Shown here piece after piece: positions 31,901 to 43,935 of a DNA stretch of 64,000 nt; position 1 is the first letter of the stretch, and each line of letters begins with the position of its first letter. The position numbers and the translations under genes were made by a program. The notes under the pieces were generated by a model. It was not told the DNA's origin. It made no database searches and saw only the letters and a program-made list of their open reading frames with translations. Source of the stretch: Lamellibrachia satsuma. Its lineage: Eukaryota; Annelida; Polychaeta; Sabellida; Siboglinidae. The stretch spans positions 1,269,501 through 1,333,500 of the forward strand of contig BSQZ01000022.1 of the NCBI GenBank assembly GCA_033239005.1, written 5' to 3'.

Positions 31901-33697
31901 CATACATGGCAAAGCAATCTGGACAGTTGACATCACACATAGTGCCTGTAGATGAGATAAATGATGTAGAAACAAAAGATCATTGGACTGACCTTGCTGT
32001 GGGAGTGTCACATGGTCACCGGGCCTGGGTCATGTGACACCAGCTTGAAACAGAGCGAGGACATCTCCTGGCCGCCATCTTGGTTCAGTGCATGTTTCAT
32101 TCTATGGATGATAGAAAATTAAACCGAAAACAAGATCCCTGCACCCTCTCTATCTGGTGTCACATGATGTATCCGTAATGGTGTAGGGACGCGGATCAAT
32201 GAATGCCTGGGAGATTTGGCTGAAACATTCGGCCAGTGCTGTGAATGGAGAGGGCCAGATTAGTGCAAAATTTCAATGGGGAAAACGAACTCCAAAAAAT
32301 ATGCCCCAATTTTTTTTATTTAACCTCCACCCATCCACATCCAATTTTTTTGTGTTATTTGATTTTGATATATTTACCTTGACCCACCCACATCCATTTT
32401 TTTATTACTTTTTTATACAAAGCCCATATAACTATTATAAGCCTATTTCAAAACAACATTGACACAACTACTGAAGTACATTTCCAATGCAACTGCAGAT
32501 CTCTCTTTTGTTGGTCAAAGTCAGAAGATTAATTATTTAGGTTCACACTTACAGTAAGTAGTCTGTTAACAGTAACCATGTTTACCTGCAGTGGCATATT
32601 CCCCAGCTGTTTAGCATTTAACACCATGGATAGATTATGGGGTGTTAAAAGATAGGGCAACCACAAGTGAATGCAAGGGCACTGAGGTTTGACAGGAGGA
32701 ATGTGACAACTGATTGAGAAAAACACTACAGACGACACAGGCCTGAAGGCATTCAATATTAACCTTTTAGACCCCATGAATTGCAGTCTCACAAAATGTT
32801 GGCAAAATGTGGGTGGGTTTGTTTTTTCTAAATAGCTTTATACTAGCACTTAATTTCTGATAATTGCAAGGTGGGCATAACAGGTGTTGGTGGTTGGCAA
32901 ATTTATTTCATGTAGATTACCTGTGGTTACTTTGCCTACCTGTACTTCAGGTATACCCAAGGTAATAAGACTGCACTATTCTGTTGGGGGTCCAGTTTTT
33001 TGTTGCTGTTGAGTATTGGTTTTTTGATTAGCTGCTGGTGTTTCCTGGAACTGGTATTGTTGTGGTTCAAACTGCTAGGGCATAAAGTACTCTGTCTGAT
33101 TGCTACCTGCGGCACACATAATGCTGCTATTCATGGCCTCATAAATGGGTGGAGCTTATATTTGTGGAAAGCCAACTATGCAGACAGATAACTCATCAGC
33201 AGATTTTTTCTACATTTATACTTCCCTTGTTAGATTTGTTCAATGTTATCTTTTTTCAACTCAATTATGCTGGTCGTCTGCTTCTAATTTGTGCTTATGT
33301 TAATCCAGACTATAACTATGCCTCGTAATAGATTTATCTCATTGAAAGATACTGCATCATGTATTTAATATCTATTTATAAGGTTAGTGTGCTGTGCTGG
33401 GTAACGTCTGGGTTCAGTGTACTTAGTACTACTTACTACTTGATGAAGCTTACTGGTGCCTGTCTTTTTGTAATCATTCAACACCTGACAATGACCAAAC
33501 TATGATGAACAATGCGTAATTTATGTAACGTTAGACTTTTTATATAATTATGATTATTCGGTAGATTTCATCTATTCTTCATAATCAAAGTGGATGGGCG
33601 GACCTGGTTATATAATTTATAGAGATAATACGGAGATAATTTGGAGGAGCCATGTAGCTACAATCTTTACAAAAATACAAACGATTAACAAAACAAG
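31901..33697. other. spacer, no gene recognised
   Basis: T-rich tracts at 32,310-32,430, otherwise ordinary AT-rich DNA. No conserved coding words on either strand. Confidence 0.35.
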
Positions 33698-34170
33698 TAC
33701 TGTATTTAACCTATTAAGTGTTCATGCCCTAATTAGCTTACGCCCTCTTTTTTAATCTCTAGGATCCATAATTATTGTAATTTTAAAAAGGTAAAGGTAA
33801 CTTCTTATGTAGCACAGTATCCAGTCCTTAGGACTGCTCAAAGTGCTTTAAACTTCACCCTGTGGCAGACCTGTTCATTCCAAGGCAATTTTCAATTTCT
33901 CTGGGAAGCATTCAGTCATGCTGCGATTACTGCGCAAATTTTACTAGTGTGGAACAACTGAAAAATGTCGCCATTTGGTGTTAAACAGTTGGCACCACTT
34001 TTCAGTTGTTCTACTCTAGTCACCAAATGACACCACTAGTGTTAAACAGTTACCTTATTGTATTGTCTAGAGAAAACATTTTGGTGTACCCTTATAAGAA
34101 CAGATTCCTTGACATTTTTCTATGGCCTAATTTTTTTGCATACAGTACGCTTACTAGGTCAAATACAGTA
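33698..34170 (+). mobile_element. MITE (TACYGTATTTGACC family), complete, carrying a SINE insertion
   Basis: The left end is TACTGTATTTAACCTATTAA and the right end CGCTTACTAGGTCAAATACAGTA is its inverse, giving clear TIRs of about 23 bp with TA at both edges. It is about 318 bp without the inserted SINE (33,785-33,942). The interior is as in the 26.1-kb copy (GTGTTAAACAGTTGGCACCA, TCACCAAATGACACCAC). Confidence 0.88.
33785..33942 (-). mobile_element. SINE, 5'-truncated, nested in a MITE
   Basis: On the minus strand it reads TGCGCAGTAATCGCAGCATG, GGAATGAACAGGTCTGCCAC, GTTTAAAGCACTTTGAGCAG, TAAGGACTGGATACTGTGCT and a tail TTACCTTTACCTTT. The uninterrupted MITE copies show the target. AATTTT occurs on both sides of the insert, a likely short target-site duplication. 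The tRNA-like head is missing. Confidence 0.85.
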
Positions 34171-34221
34171 TATTTAAATGCAGTAAACACAATAGGAAGA
34201 AATAAATAACTGAAATAAGAA

Positions 34222-34535
34222 CAACATGGCTATCCCAGCCTGCCCTATGCTGCCTATTAGGCTGCCCAAGTCCAACATGACTATCCCAGCCTGCCCTATG
34301 CTGCCTATTAGGCTGCCCAAGTCCAACATGGCTATCCCAGCCTGCCCTAGTCTGCCTATTAGGCTGCCCAAGTCCAACATGGCTATCCCAGCCTACCCTA
34401 GTCTGCCTATTAGGCTGCCCAAGTCCAACATGGCTATCCCAGCCTACCCTAGTCTGCCTATTAGGCTGCCCAAGTCCAACATGGCTATCCCAGCCTGCCC
34501 TAGGCTGCCTATTAGGCTGCGCAAGTCCAAAATGC
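34222..34535. repeat. 54-bp minisatellite, about 6 copies
   Basis: Units start at 34,222, 34,276 and on at 54-bp steps, with words CATGGCTATCCCAGCCTGCC and CTATTAGGCTGCCCAAGTCC. 54 bp is 18 codons, so an 18-residue repeat frame is open on both strands (126 and 132 codons). Not a gene. Confidence 0.95.
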
Positions 34536-35544
34536 AATATGTAAACATACAATTTGACTTGAATTGTTCAAATAAAAAACACTTAAATTATTCATTAAAA
34601 CAATAATTTCCATTATTTAGCATGATTTTACAATAGAAATGATTAGACTATGTATTGTTGACATACCAATATGACTGCATTTTGCTTTGATGCTGGGATT
34701 CCTGTGTGTGTTGCCATTTTAGAGTCCATGTGGTGCATCAACTTATGTTGACAAAACATTTAGCTTGTTGCCTTGTTTATTTTTTATACAAATGCTGTGT
34801 TGCAGTCCTTTTCTGCAAATGACAAGTTATAATTTTAAAGAGGTATTATTATATTGTACAGCTTATGAAACTAATGATTGGTATCATAAAAAATGGTTGT
34901 ACAATTGAAATACGTATTCTGTTAGTGTTGTTTTAATATGAAATTGGTTCACCATCAGCAGCCTGTCATGCTTCAGTGAATCCTGGCTTTTACACACATA
35001 TATGGGCAAGTTGCCCTTGCTCAATTTTATTCAAAGCAGCCTTGTACAAACTTGTGTATAGTACCTCCAAGTATGTACATTCTGTGTATACTTGTGTACA
35101 TAGAATGTACATTCTATGTACACTTGTGTACATAACATGCACCATGTCCCTATTACCATTGGGATTACCATTCTCAATGATTGAATTTGTTTTTCATGTT
35201 ATTTTCATTGAAGATCAAACAAAACACTTGAATATAGCTTTCATCTATAATAGGCTGTTTAGCACTAGGTGTACATTGCTAAACTTTTGTCAGTGTGTTT
35301 ATTTGACATAAAATGGATTAGTCTTGCAATGTACGTTGACGCGACTCAACAAAACTCACTGGCATGTTGATTTGGTTGGTGTAACAGTTGTTGTAGCCAT
35401 TGTATGCTACACAGTGATTGAGGTGATTGTAATATGACCTCTCAGATTGTGTTTCTGTCCATAACAAAAAAGGATTATCATGCGTAATGAAGCTTTCATT
35501 TGATTTCATAATCTAGCCACATGAAGCATTGTTCTCACTCCACT
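34536..35544. other. spacer with a short TGTACATTCTGTGTATACTT repeat
   Basis: At 35,070-35,140 about 2.5 units of 27 bp (CTTGTGTACATAGAATGTAC) form both a tandem repeat and an inverted repeat. No gene. Confidence 0.45.
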
Positions 35545-35840
35545 CATGCGTAAAATATGTCATCACCAAATACGCTGGGCTGGACGCATCTGTATGATGG
35601 AAAATAACAGACTCCCAAAAAGCAGTCTTCGTTGGCGAGCTGTAGAAAGCTGAAGAATCAGTGGGCAGACCTCATTTTCGCTACACAGATGTTTTGAAAT
35701 TTGACCTGAAATCTGTCAATATCCCACCTGAAATATGGACTACTGCTGCCATAAACCTGTCATAGCTTGGGTCAAGCTTCATTCAGGCCTGACGTTGATC
35801 CCTGAGAAACACTTTAGACTTGTTAGACTACAATGCCAAC
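35545..35840 (+). pseudogene. LINE C-terminal fragment
   Basis: The + strand reads HHQIRWAGRICMMENNRLPK, WRAVES, then after shifts FRYTDVLKFDLKSVNIPPEI, WTTAAINL and WVKLHSG. LRWAGHV-RM-D-RLPK, RYKD-LK-SLK--NI and W-A-R--WR are the tail of the same broad LINE type as the 16-17-kb copy, which itself lacks this part. Frames change at least twice. Confidence 0.75.
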
Positions 35841-36390
35841 TGAGTCACAGCCGAGACCATCAGAAGACATTGTCTCCTGAGACAGAAGTTGGCCAGGAGA
35901 GAAACATTGTATAGAAGCTAATATTTTACAAGTGCAACATCTGGAACATTTACCAGATAACACTAAGAACCGCAGAGCTTCTATTTATGTAGAATTAATT
36001 ATTCAGCCACCACCTATGTCCTATTTCTTTTCTTCCTGTTTTTGTTCTTTCATGAACACAATTACTATTGTCAACAAAAGCAAGTTGCCTGTGTTTCAAC
36101 AGCTCTAGGCATAGCACTGGATGACGTCATCCTCCAAAACATAATATTCATAAGTTCATGACAATCACGGTCTCGATGGTCTCAGTCTGGCCCAGACAGT
36201 CTAGGCAAGACAGTCTGATAATCTGATATTGTGTCTTTAAAACTAGGATTCATATTACAGTTTATGAGTTTAAAAAATGTGTAACTGAAAATCTGAAATG
36301 TTGCCATTGATAACCTAAAAAATATTGGTTCTCGTAGCTGTTTTTATTTGACAGACCGAGTCGGACTCACATGGGAAATGAATACATGTG
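35841..36390. other. spacer, no gene recognised
   Basis: AT-rich, with GTCTCGATGGTCTCAGTCTG at about 36,171 and related words. No repeat or coding claim. Confidence 0.35.
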
Positions 36391-36670
36391 CAATAATAGT
36401 TGAATGTGTAATAATAGTTGAATGTGTAATAATAGTTGAATGTGTAATAATAGTTGAATGTGTAATAATAGTTGAATGTGCAATAATAGTTGAATGTGTA
36501 ATAATAGTTGAATGTGTAATAATAGTTGAATGTGTAATAATAGTTGAATGTGTAATAATAGTTGAATGTGTAATAATAGTTGAATGTGTAATAATAGTTG
36601 AATGTGTAATAATAGTTGAATGTGTAATAATAGTTGAATGTGCAATAATAGTTGAATGTGCAATAATAGA
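36391..36670. repeat. 18-bp minisatellite, about 15-16 copies
   Basis: AATAATAGTTGAATGTGT repeated with only a T/C change (GTGCAATAATAG) in three units. 18 bp is six codons, which keeps one frame open on + (IIVECV) and several on - (YYTFNY, THSTII, HIQLLL). No gene. Confidence 0.97.
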
Positions 36671-37909
36671 TGGTTTGTGTGTTTGCACGTTCAGTATTAC
36701 TGAACACGCAAACAGTGAACAAATTTCAATTCAGCACGCAATTGTGATGCCTCATAACACAACCAATTACCAAACAGCAAATACTTTATATATTTGCAGT
36801 TTATTTTTACATTGTCTGATGACATCGATTGTCTGTAGCTTGAGATGTTTTTCTCCATCTACAGCAATATGTAGGACTGTCGTGTCTCCCAGGGGAAAGC
36901 ATTGGCATCAGATTCTTTATTTATAATTTTAAAGCGGTATAAATCCATATAATATTTCATTGGTAATTAATTTCACAATACAATTCCTGTTCCAATCAAG
37001 TGTTGCCATCTATAGGCTACAAAATACATCTACGTCAAACAAGATACACTAGGTTTTGCATCAAGAATAATTGTGTTTCGACCATGATAAGTTTGTCATT
37101 TGATTTTATACTTGTGTGATAAACACAGGAAAATATGTACTTTATCACATTTGTTCAATTTGAAACAAATCCATGTACAAAATCGGGACACCTCCCAAAA
37201 TCTCCAAAATCCATATAGCATAAAAGGCATCCAGTGTGGCTGAGATGAGGCTGATTGTGAGAGAATAATTTTAGTTATATAAATCATTAAGGTCTGTTGA
37301 AACACACTGAACAATGAGCAAACCAGAACTCAGTGATTCTGTAATATGTGCTACGTTCTTGAGAAGGTAAACCACAACAGTATAGAACCTGGAGCTGTTT
37401 GTCAGATTGTTCACAAGTTTATAAATAGCTTAGCTGTAACTAGATTTTTGGGCCAGCTCTTGTGTCTGGTCTTGCGTGACCTTTCCTAGGTCTAACACAC
37501 ACACAGGAATAAGGTCTACAACCATTCACAGTTCCCTACTTGGATGTCATGGCATGTTTTCAGGTGGAAGGATTTTATAATTGTAACCGGGATTACTGTT
37601 TTAATCTGAAAGGTATGTGGTACTATGTACTTATCCTACTGTCTTCATCAGACAGCTGTAGTACAGAAAATGTGTACAAAATCATAGTTTATTTAAGTGT
37701 GATGGAAAATATTTGCTAATCTTCAAGAAATGATGTGGATAATGTGGCAATTTTATGGAAAAAAATTGTATTGAATGCCTGTATATTAATTTGTTTATCA
37801 ATCATTTGCATTTGGCATTGATAAGACAGTATGCTTTAGACCAATTAATGAATGTTGTCTATTTGAGGTTTATAGTATCTTTTTTTTATAATTCACATCT
37901 GAGAATTGA
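36671..37909. other. spacer, no gene recognised
   Basis: Directly after the array, TTTGCACGTTCAGTATTACTG and ACACGCAAACAGTGAAC form a short imperfect inverted repeat around 36,680-36,720. Otherwise ordinary AT-rich DNA. Confidence 0.35.
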
Positions 37910-38030
37910 ATGCTGTTGCTCTGCTGTTGCTCTGCTGTTGCTCTGCTGTAGCTCTGCTGTTGCTCTGCTGTTGCTTTGCTGTTGCTCTGCTGTTGCTTTG
38001 CTGTTGCTCTGTTGTTGCTCTGCTGTGCAA
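37910..38030. repeat. 11-bp tandem repeat, about 11 copies
   Basis: CTCTGCTGTTG repeated, with occasional GTAG and TTTG variants. Three units give the 11-residue frame SAVALLLLCCC seen in a 123-codon ORF, which is an artefact. Confidence 0.95.
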
Positions 38031-38555
38031 CATATGGGTATTAGTTTATTAAGTCACTACTTACAGTGCACACAAACATTATATCATAATAGTAACATAA
38101 TAATTGATTTCTCTTTGTATTCATAAGATTGAATAAAAAATTTTAACTCTAAATAAATGATTATGAAATAAAAGGATTACTAGAACAAAGTTACACAATA
38201 AAAAACTGGTATTACAATGTTTGAAGACTAAATGTGGTGTTATCTACATATATTATTAAAATAATACTTCTCTGAGCGCACATGTGAATAACTGCTGCTG
38301 GTTAAACAGGCATATGTTAATAAAATGTTTCTTTGTGCTGTTTGTTTATATTAATTACAATATTAATTACAGTATTAATGGCAGTTCTTTAGTACTTATA
38401 ACAGCAACAACAAAATAAAACTTAGACGAACTCACAAATATATATTATCCCATATTTGCCTGTATTTTACTACGAGTCTGAGAGTGTATTCTTAGGGCAA
38501 GCTGTCATAATATATAATATGGTTTATCTTATGTGATCTTTACTTTTGAAGCATC
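38031..38555. other. AT-rich spacer, no gene recognised
   Basis: Short duplication ATTAATTACAATATTAATTA at about 38,350. Nothing else. Confidence 0.35.
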
Positions 38556-38603
38556 TTTTAGTATATACTTTCATTTAATCATTTATATATAATATATGCA
38601 ATG

Positions 38604-38651
<48 letters not shown>

Positions 38652-38695
38652 CATTGCATATGTATATAAATAAATAAATGAAAGTATATACTAAT

Positions 38696-38697
<2 letters not shown>
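38556..38697. repeat. (TA)n-centred palindrome, about 58-bp arms
   Basis: Left arm TTTTAGTATATACTTTCATT, then ATTTATATA, ATATGCAATGTAATATATAT. The right arm ends AATGAAAGTATATACTAATAG and is its inverse with few mismatches. The core is (TA)n. A second (TA)n tract (38,698-38,751) follows at once. Confidence 0.9.
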
Positions 38698-38755
<58 letters not shown>

Positions 38756-38799
38756 TGAAACAAGCAAGAATATATGTAATGTAAATGCCAGCCATTTGG

Positions 38800-38968
38800 C
38801 TATAGTTGTTGTAATAAATCGTGTTATAGTGCCATGAAAAAAGTATGTATAAACATCCTTGATTTTGTAGAAAATCAAAGTTTAATTCTTGTTTGTGGGA
38901 TATGTTGATATATGTGTGTGTGTGCGTGCGTGCATGCATGCGTTTGTGTGTGTGTATATATATATATA

Positions 38969-39028
<60 letters not shown>

Positions 39029-39135
39029 ACATATTCCACAAACAAGAACTAAACTGTAATTTTCTACAAAATCAAGGATGTATTTACATAATTTTTTAAT
39101 GGCACTGTAACGTGATTTAATAAAACAACCATATT
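38800..39135. mobile_element. hairpin (foldback) element with about 107-bp arms and a (TA)n/(TG)n core
   Basis: The left arm (about 38,805-38,915) GTTGTTGTAATAAATCGTGT, CCTTGATTTTGTAGAAAATC, TTCTTGTTTGTGGGATATGT and the right arm (about 39,025-39,130) are inverted copies at about 88-90 percent by eye. The core is TGTGTGTGCGTGCGTGCATG then (TA)n. It resembles a foldback MITE; the family is unknown. Confidence 0.85.
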
Positions 39136-39140
39136 TATAT

Positions 39141-39261
<121 letters not shown>

Positions 39262-39300
39262 TCCCCTTTCAAATACTAAGTGAAGTATTTACCCGGTGGC

Positions 39301-39401
39301 ACAGTCTACATTAGTGCACTGTGAACAGTCTACATTAGTGCACTGTGAACAGTCTACATTAATGCACTGTGAACAGTCTACATTAGTGCACTGTGAACAG
39401 T
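39301..39401. repeat. 24-bp tandem repeat, about 4 copies
   Basis: ACAGTCTACATTAGTGCACT plus GTGA, at 39,301, 39,325, 39,349 and 39,373. One unit has AATGCAC for AGTGCAC. Confidence 0.95.
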
Positions 39402-41156
39402 AGACCTGCACTTAGCAGTCTGTTGATCTAACTAAGTTTACTTATCCCAAAGCAGACTCATGAGTCTAGGGCTCACATAAACAACTGTGGAGGGTTGCAC
39501 CCAAGTTAGGTGGTAAATCTACACCCAACTCCCAAGGTTCCATCTAGTTGGACAGATGCTTAGGTGCAGTTGCATGACTGCTTCCCAGATGTCACCCAAC
39601 TGGTGCCATAAGCAGATTACCCCTTTTCAGGGGTAAATCTTCCCAATAATCATGCTGGAATGTAAATATAACATGACCCCACAGACTGCAGCAGCAGTTG
39701 GGTCAGGCTAGGGGTGTTTAAAATTACATTAGCAATTCTGCTGCCCCTTGTGAATGTAACCACCACCATTAAAACAACTATATTGATTAAAGTTTTTATA
39801 TCAAGCTGCTCAGCATTACCCTGGGGTTGCCCCAGGGTTTGTGTCCTACTCTGGGCAGGAACTCAGCTGGGCAGCTGTCATGCTAAGCGCCACCTAGGTG
39901 ATAAATAGTCTAACTTGGGCTGGAATTTGACTTAGGCCTGTGTCATGCAACTGGCCACTGATTGCTAAAACAACTGGTTTATTGTGTCTGGATATATATT
40001 GTTTACAACATATTGCAACCATCTGATGAATTAATTACGTCTGTTATGTCGATGTTAATGGCTGTCTCATTGTGTAAAAAGTGGACAAACGTTTCACGGT
40101 GTATCAGATTATGATCATAAACGATTATCATCTTTGGCAAGAGTTTCTGGAGCTATCAGATGGTAGACGTAGATTTCAGCGCCATCTTTTGATGCCTGTT
40201 TATGTTGCATCTTCATATTATTATTGGTCTTATTGACATCATTCCTGGTGGATGAGCAAGAATATTTCTGTACTAAATCACTAGTGAGCATCGGTGCCTT
40301 AAGCACACCACAAACTGCAGGAACAAAGATTATAGAACAAGACCCCATGCATCTTGACCATCATAGCTCAATGGAGTGTAATCATTTTGACTGATGACCT
40401 TTCAACTGGCCTATTACTGACCGACCCCCACACACAGGTATGACCATTCACAATGATTTCATCAAAACTAAATGCAAACATTATGAGCCAGCATGTTGTC
40501 GTAGATAGGTATGATTTTTTCGAAATGTTTCTAAAACGAGACTAGCGGAAATATTACTGCAAAATAGCTTTAATACATCAGACAGCTCAGTCTAGAGACA
40601 GAGTTTTATTAGATATTTCCTGTGAAAATCCATAACAGGTTATATGTTTATTTATGCATGTGTGTGATGATTGGGTCTTTTTCTTCCCCTGGCATAGACA
40701 CAAATCTTAATATAGGTATTGTTCAACTGTTCTTAGTGTTTAATCCAATAGACACATATTTCCGTAATTTTTCCAGCTTGTTGTATAGATACAGTATTTG
40801 TATGAGCTGATTGGGCATGCCTGCAGACAGGATTGAACTCTCAAGACAGAGCACCCTGTAATCAACAGCACTGTGTGCCCCCCACACACACAGGGTGTTG
40901 ATTGACATGTAATGATATAATTTTATTAGTCTGCCTACTGCTTGGCAGTTGTATTGGTCAAACAAAAATATCCAAGTCCAAGATGTAACTAGACTGTGGA
41001 AGTGGGCCACTATCCAGCCAAACGGGGCAGTCACTGGCCAGGGAGGTCTCACTGCCGGCTACTGGCCAGGGAGGTCTCACTGCTGGCTAGTATTGTATGT
41101 AGGCTGCATGTGCAGTATTTGCTCACAGGATGAAAGCTATCTGTGTCTAGAGGGAT
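39402..41156. other. spacer, no gene recognised
   Basis: 39,480-39,960 is a GC-richer stretch with recurring GGTAAATCT and GGTGATAAAT words, probably an old repeat. 41,033-41,088 holds a 26-bp direct duplication (GGCCAGGGAGGTCTCACTGC). No coding signal. Confidence 0.4.
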
Positions 41157-41465
41157 TATAATATTACAACAATAACAACTTATAATATTACAACAACAAC
41201 TTATAATATTACAACAATAACTACTTATAATATTACAACAATAACTACTTATAATATTACAACAATAACTATTTATAATATTACAACAGTAACTACTTGT
41301 AATATTACAATAATAACTACTTGTAATATTACAACAATAACTACTTATAATATTACAACAGTGACAACTTATAATATTACAACAATAACAACTAATGATG
41401 TTACAACAATATCAACTTGTAATATTACAACAATAACAACTTGTAATATTACAACAATAACAACC
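41157..41465. repeat. 21-24-bp tandem repeat, about 13 copies
   Basis: Units of TTATAATATTACAACAATAA plus ACTAC or CAAC; variants have TTGTAATATT and ACAGTAAC. Confidence 0.95.
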
Positions 41466-42339
41466 AAGTAATAGACCCTGAAACAATTTGAATTTTTGCT
41501 CGTCTCATTTCAGACTATTTTGCAAAAAGATCAGACCTACACCATGCTAGCTTGTTTGTACAAATTAGTTATTTAGTTTTGGTGAAATCTAGTAATTTGG
41601 CCAAACTATTAAATTATTTTTGACCAAGTCCGATAAAAAAATCTGTGGAGAAATGGCTCAGCCTGTATATGTTCTATAAATAATATAATCTCAAATTGTT
41701 CATAGTTTCACCAGTTACCCCATCTAATGATCAAAGTCTGTTGTTTCGTTGATTTTATCGAAAGTGCGTATTCTTTTATTAAACTGACTGTGCACATTAC
41801 TTAACTTTTTTAACACGCTAGTTACACTACCTGATTCACGATGGACTAAATCAAATGAGAAAGTTTTAATAAAAGTCTCACCGATGACCATGACCTTGAC
41901 CGTTTTGTACCAATCTCACCAATGTTCAAGTATCCTGGCATCTGTGCAAAAAATATTGATTTTTCTAAGTCCAGCAGGAAACTTGTTGACTGGATACGTT
42001 GTCACGGTGTGTTATGACCTTCACCATTTTTAGAAGGCAGTCATTTAGGGGTAATACCAATGCTTGACCTTAGGTCATGCCGACCCTTTGCTGGTTTCAG
42101 CAATCGTTCCAGGAACTCAGGTTAAAATTACCATATGATTGATATTCACAGACATAGTGCACTCATAAGTCCAATAGCAATTGCTGTTATTGCTGCGGAC
42201 AGTGCACACGTCGTAAAGATAGCATGCGATATTGCTCAGTTATAGTTGGACTACGTTGAAGTCATTGCAACTACATTCAAAATGCATAAAAACTACATAA
42301 AAGTTTTTTGTCATGTTCGAGTACCTAGGACTGATGATC
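41466..42339. other. spacer, no gene recognised
   Basis: AT-rich, with no repeat or coding words that I can support. Confidence 0.35.
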
Positions 42340-42805
42340 TCTACAATGGTACATGTTAGAAGTCTAGGACTGTGTGACAGACATCTATACAGTGTTACAT
42401 GTTAGAAGTCTAGGACTGTGTGACATACATCTATACAGTGTTACATGTTAGAAGTCTAGGACTGTGTGACAGACATCTATACAGTGTTACATGTTAGAAG
42501 TCTAGGACTGTGTGACAGACATCTATACAGTGTTACATGTTAGAAGTCTAGGACGGTGTGACAGACATCTATACAGTGTTACATTTAGAAGTCTAGGACG
42601 GTGTGACATACATCTATACAGTGTTAAATGTTAGAAGTCTAGGACGGTGTGACATACATCTATACAGTGGTACATGTTAAAAGTCTAGGACGGTGTGACA
42701 GACATCTATACAGTGTTAAATGTTAGAAGTCTAGGACGGTGTGACATACATCTATACAGTGGTACATGTTAAAAGTCTAGGACGGTGTGACAGACATCTG
42801 TAGTA
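42340..42805. repeat. 46-bp minisatellite, about 10 copies
   Basis: The unit contains GTTAGAAGTCTAGGACTGTG, TGACAGACATCTATACAGTG and TTACAT. The left half has GGACTGTG, the right half GGACGGTG, and the last units alternate GTTAAATG with GGTACATG, a two-unit higher-order pattern of about 92 bp. Confidence 0.95.
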
Positions 42806-42869
42806 GTTTTGTTAGGTTATCACATATTTCTGGGGTCTTTCTGAAGTATGTGTGACGTCATGTGATGTC

Positions 42870-42897
42870 GTGTGTACGATTCTTGAATACGCCACTG
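42870..42897 (-). mobile_element. CAGTGGCGTA-type transposon end, short remnant
   Basis: GTACGATTCTTGAATACGCC then ACTG: on the minus strand CAGTGGCGTATTCAAGAATC, close to the 7,068-7,100 terminus. Only the end is recognisable. Confidence 0.4.
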
Positions 42898-43182
42898 CAC
42901 TATTACGTTCTACACTGGAACAGGTTCCAAACATGTTTTAGAATACACTCAATAAATCAAGAATGCTATTCATGGAAAATTTATGTTTTAAATGAACATC
43001 ATGACCATGTTAATAACCATGATTAATAATAATATAATAATTAATATTAATAACTTCTCCACATTATTTTAACTGCTGGTGTTTTATCATGGGAGTTCAG
43101 TTGACTTCATAATGCCTCAGTTCACTTAGCTGTATATACGCATACCTAACACTATACTGAAACTGTGTATATGAATAGTTTT

Positions 43183-43262
43183 TGTGCAGTAACTGCAGTG
43201 TGGCTGAATGCAGCCAAGAGTTGAGTCAGTGCTGTAATGCACTGGTCTGCCTGGTGTGATGT
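43183..43262 (+). mobile_element. SINE body fragment fused to a LINE
   Basis: TGCAGTAACTGCAGTGTGGC then TGAATGC, GGTCTGCCTGGTGTGATGTG and CTTTGAG match the SINE body at 27.7 and 33.8 kb. It stops at CTTTGAG, and LINE sequence (GAGTGGAAC) follows directly. Neither the SINE head nor the tail is present. Confidence 0.65.
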
Positions 43263-43935
43263 GCTTTGAGTGAGTGGAACTTAGATGTAAACTATAAAAT
43301 GGGAGATACTGTTCTAGGTACTACTGTAAAAGAAAAGGACTTAGGAGTTACAATAAGCGCTGATATGAAAGTTTCAGAGCAGTGTGGTATTGCAACTTCA
43401 AAGGGTAATCAAATTCTTGGGTTGATTAGGAGAAACATAACATACAAGGAGAAAAAGCTAATTATACATTTATATAAAGCAATAATTAGGCATCATTTAG
43501 AGTATTGTATACAAGCTTGGAGACCATATCGTAAGAAGGATATAGATACGCTTGACAAAATACAGATTAGAGCAACTAAAATGATTCCAGAACTGAGAGA
43601 CCTTAGTTACGTAGAACGACTAAAAGAATGTTGTTTAACAACCCTAGAAAAAAGGCAGTTAAGAAAAGATCAGATTGAAGTTTTTAAGATATTGAATGGG
43701 TATGAAAATATTGATTGAAATATTTTTTTCTCACTCAAGAAAGATAATAGAACAAGAGGACATGAGGTAAAATTAGTAAAGGATCAATGTAGATTGGATA
43801 TCACGAAGTACTCATTCTCACAGGGGACAATCAATGAATGGAACAAATTATCTACAGATTGTGTAACTGTTAGTAGCATGAATATGTTTAAAAACAAGTT
43901 TGACACATATCTGAGGAGGGCGGATTACACATAGA
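43263..43935 (+). pseudogene. LINE ORF2 thumb and C-terminal region, one stop
   Basis: The frame 43,266-43,718 is open for 150 codons: SEWN, YKMGDTVLGTTVKEKDLGVT, GIATSKGNQILGLIRRNITY, HLYKAIIRHHLEYCIQAWRP, LDKIQIRATKMIPELRDLSY, LTTLEKRQLRKDQIEVFKIL. After a TGA at 43,716 the same frame continues with NRTRGHEVKLVKDQCRLDI, YSFSQGTINEWNKLSTDCVT, MNMFKNKFDTYLRRADYT and a stop near 43,933. An internal deletion joins SEWN to the YKMGD part, losing the KCK-M-G block. It has no RT palm. Confidence 0.87.

Noticed and set aside
34154..34606. 126- and 132-codon repeat-protein frames
   Set aside because: The 54-bp minisatellite read as an 18-residue repeat on either strand; no flanking coding evidence.
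36315..36926. ORFs on both strands over the 18-bp array
   Set aside because: Six-codon period; open on both strands with low-complexity peptides.
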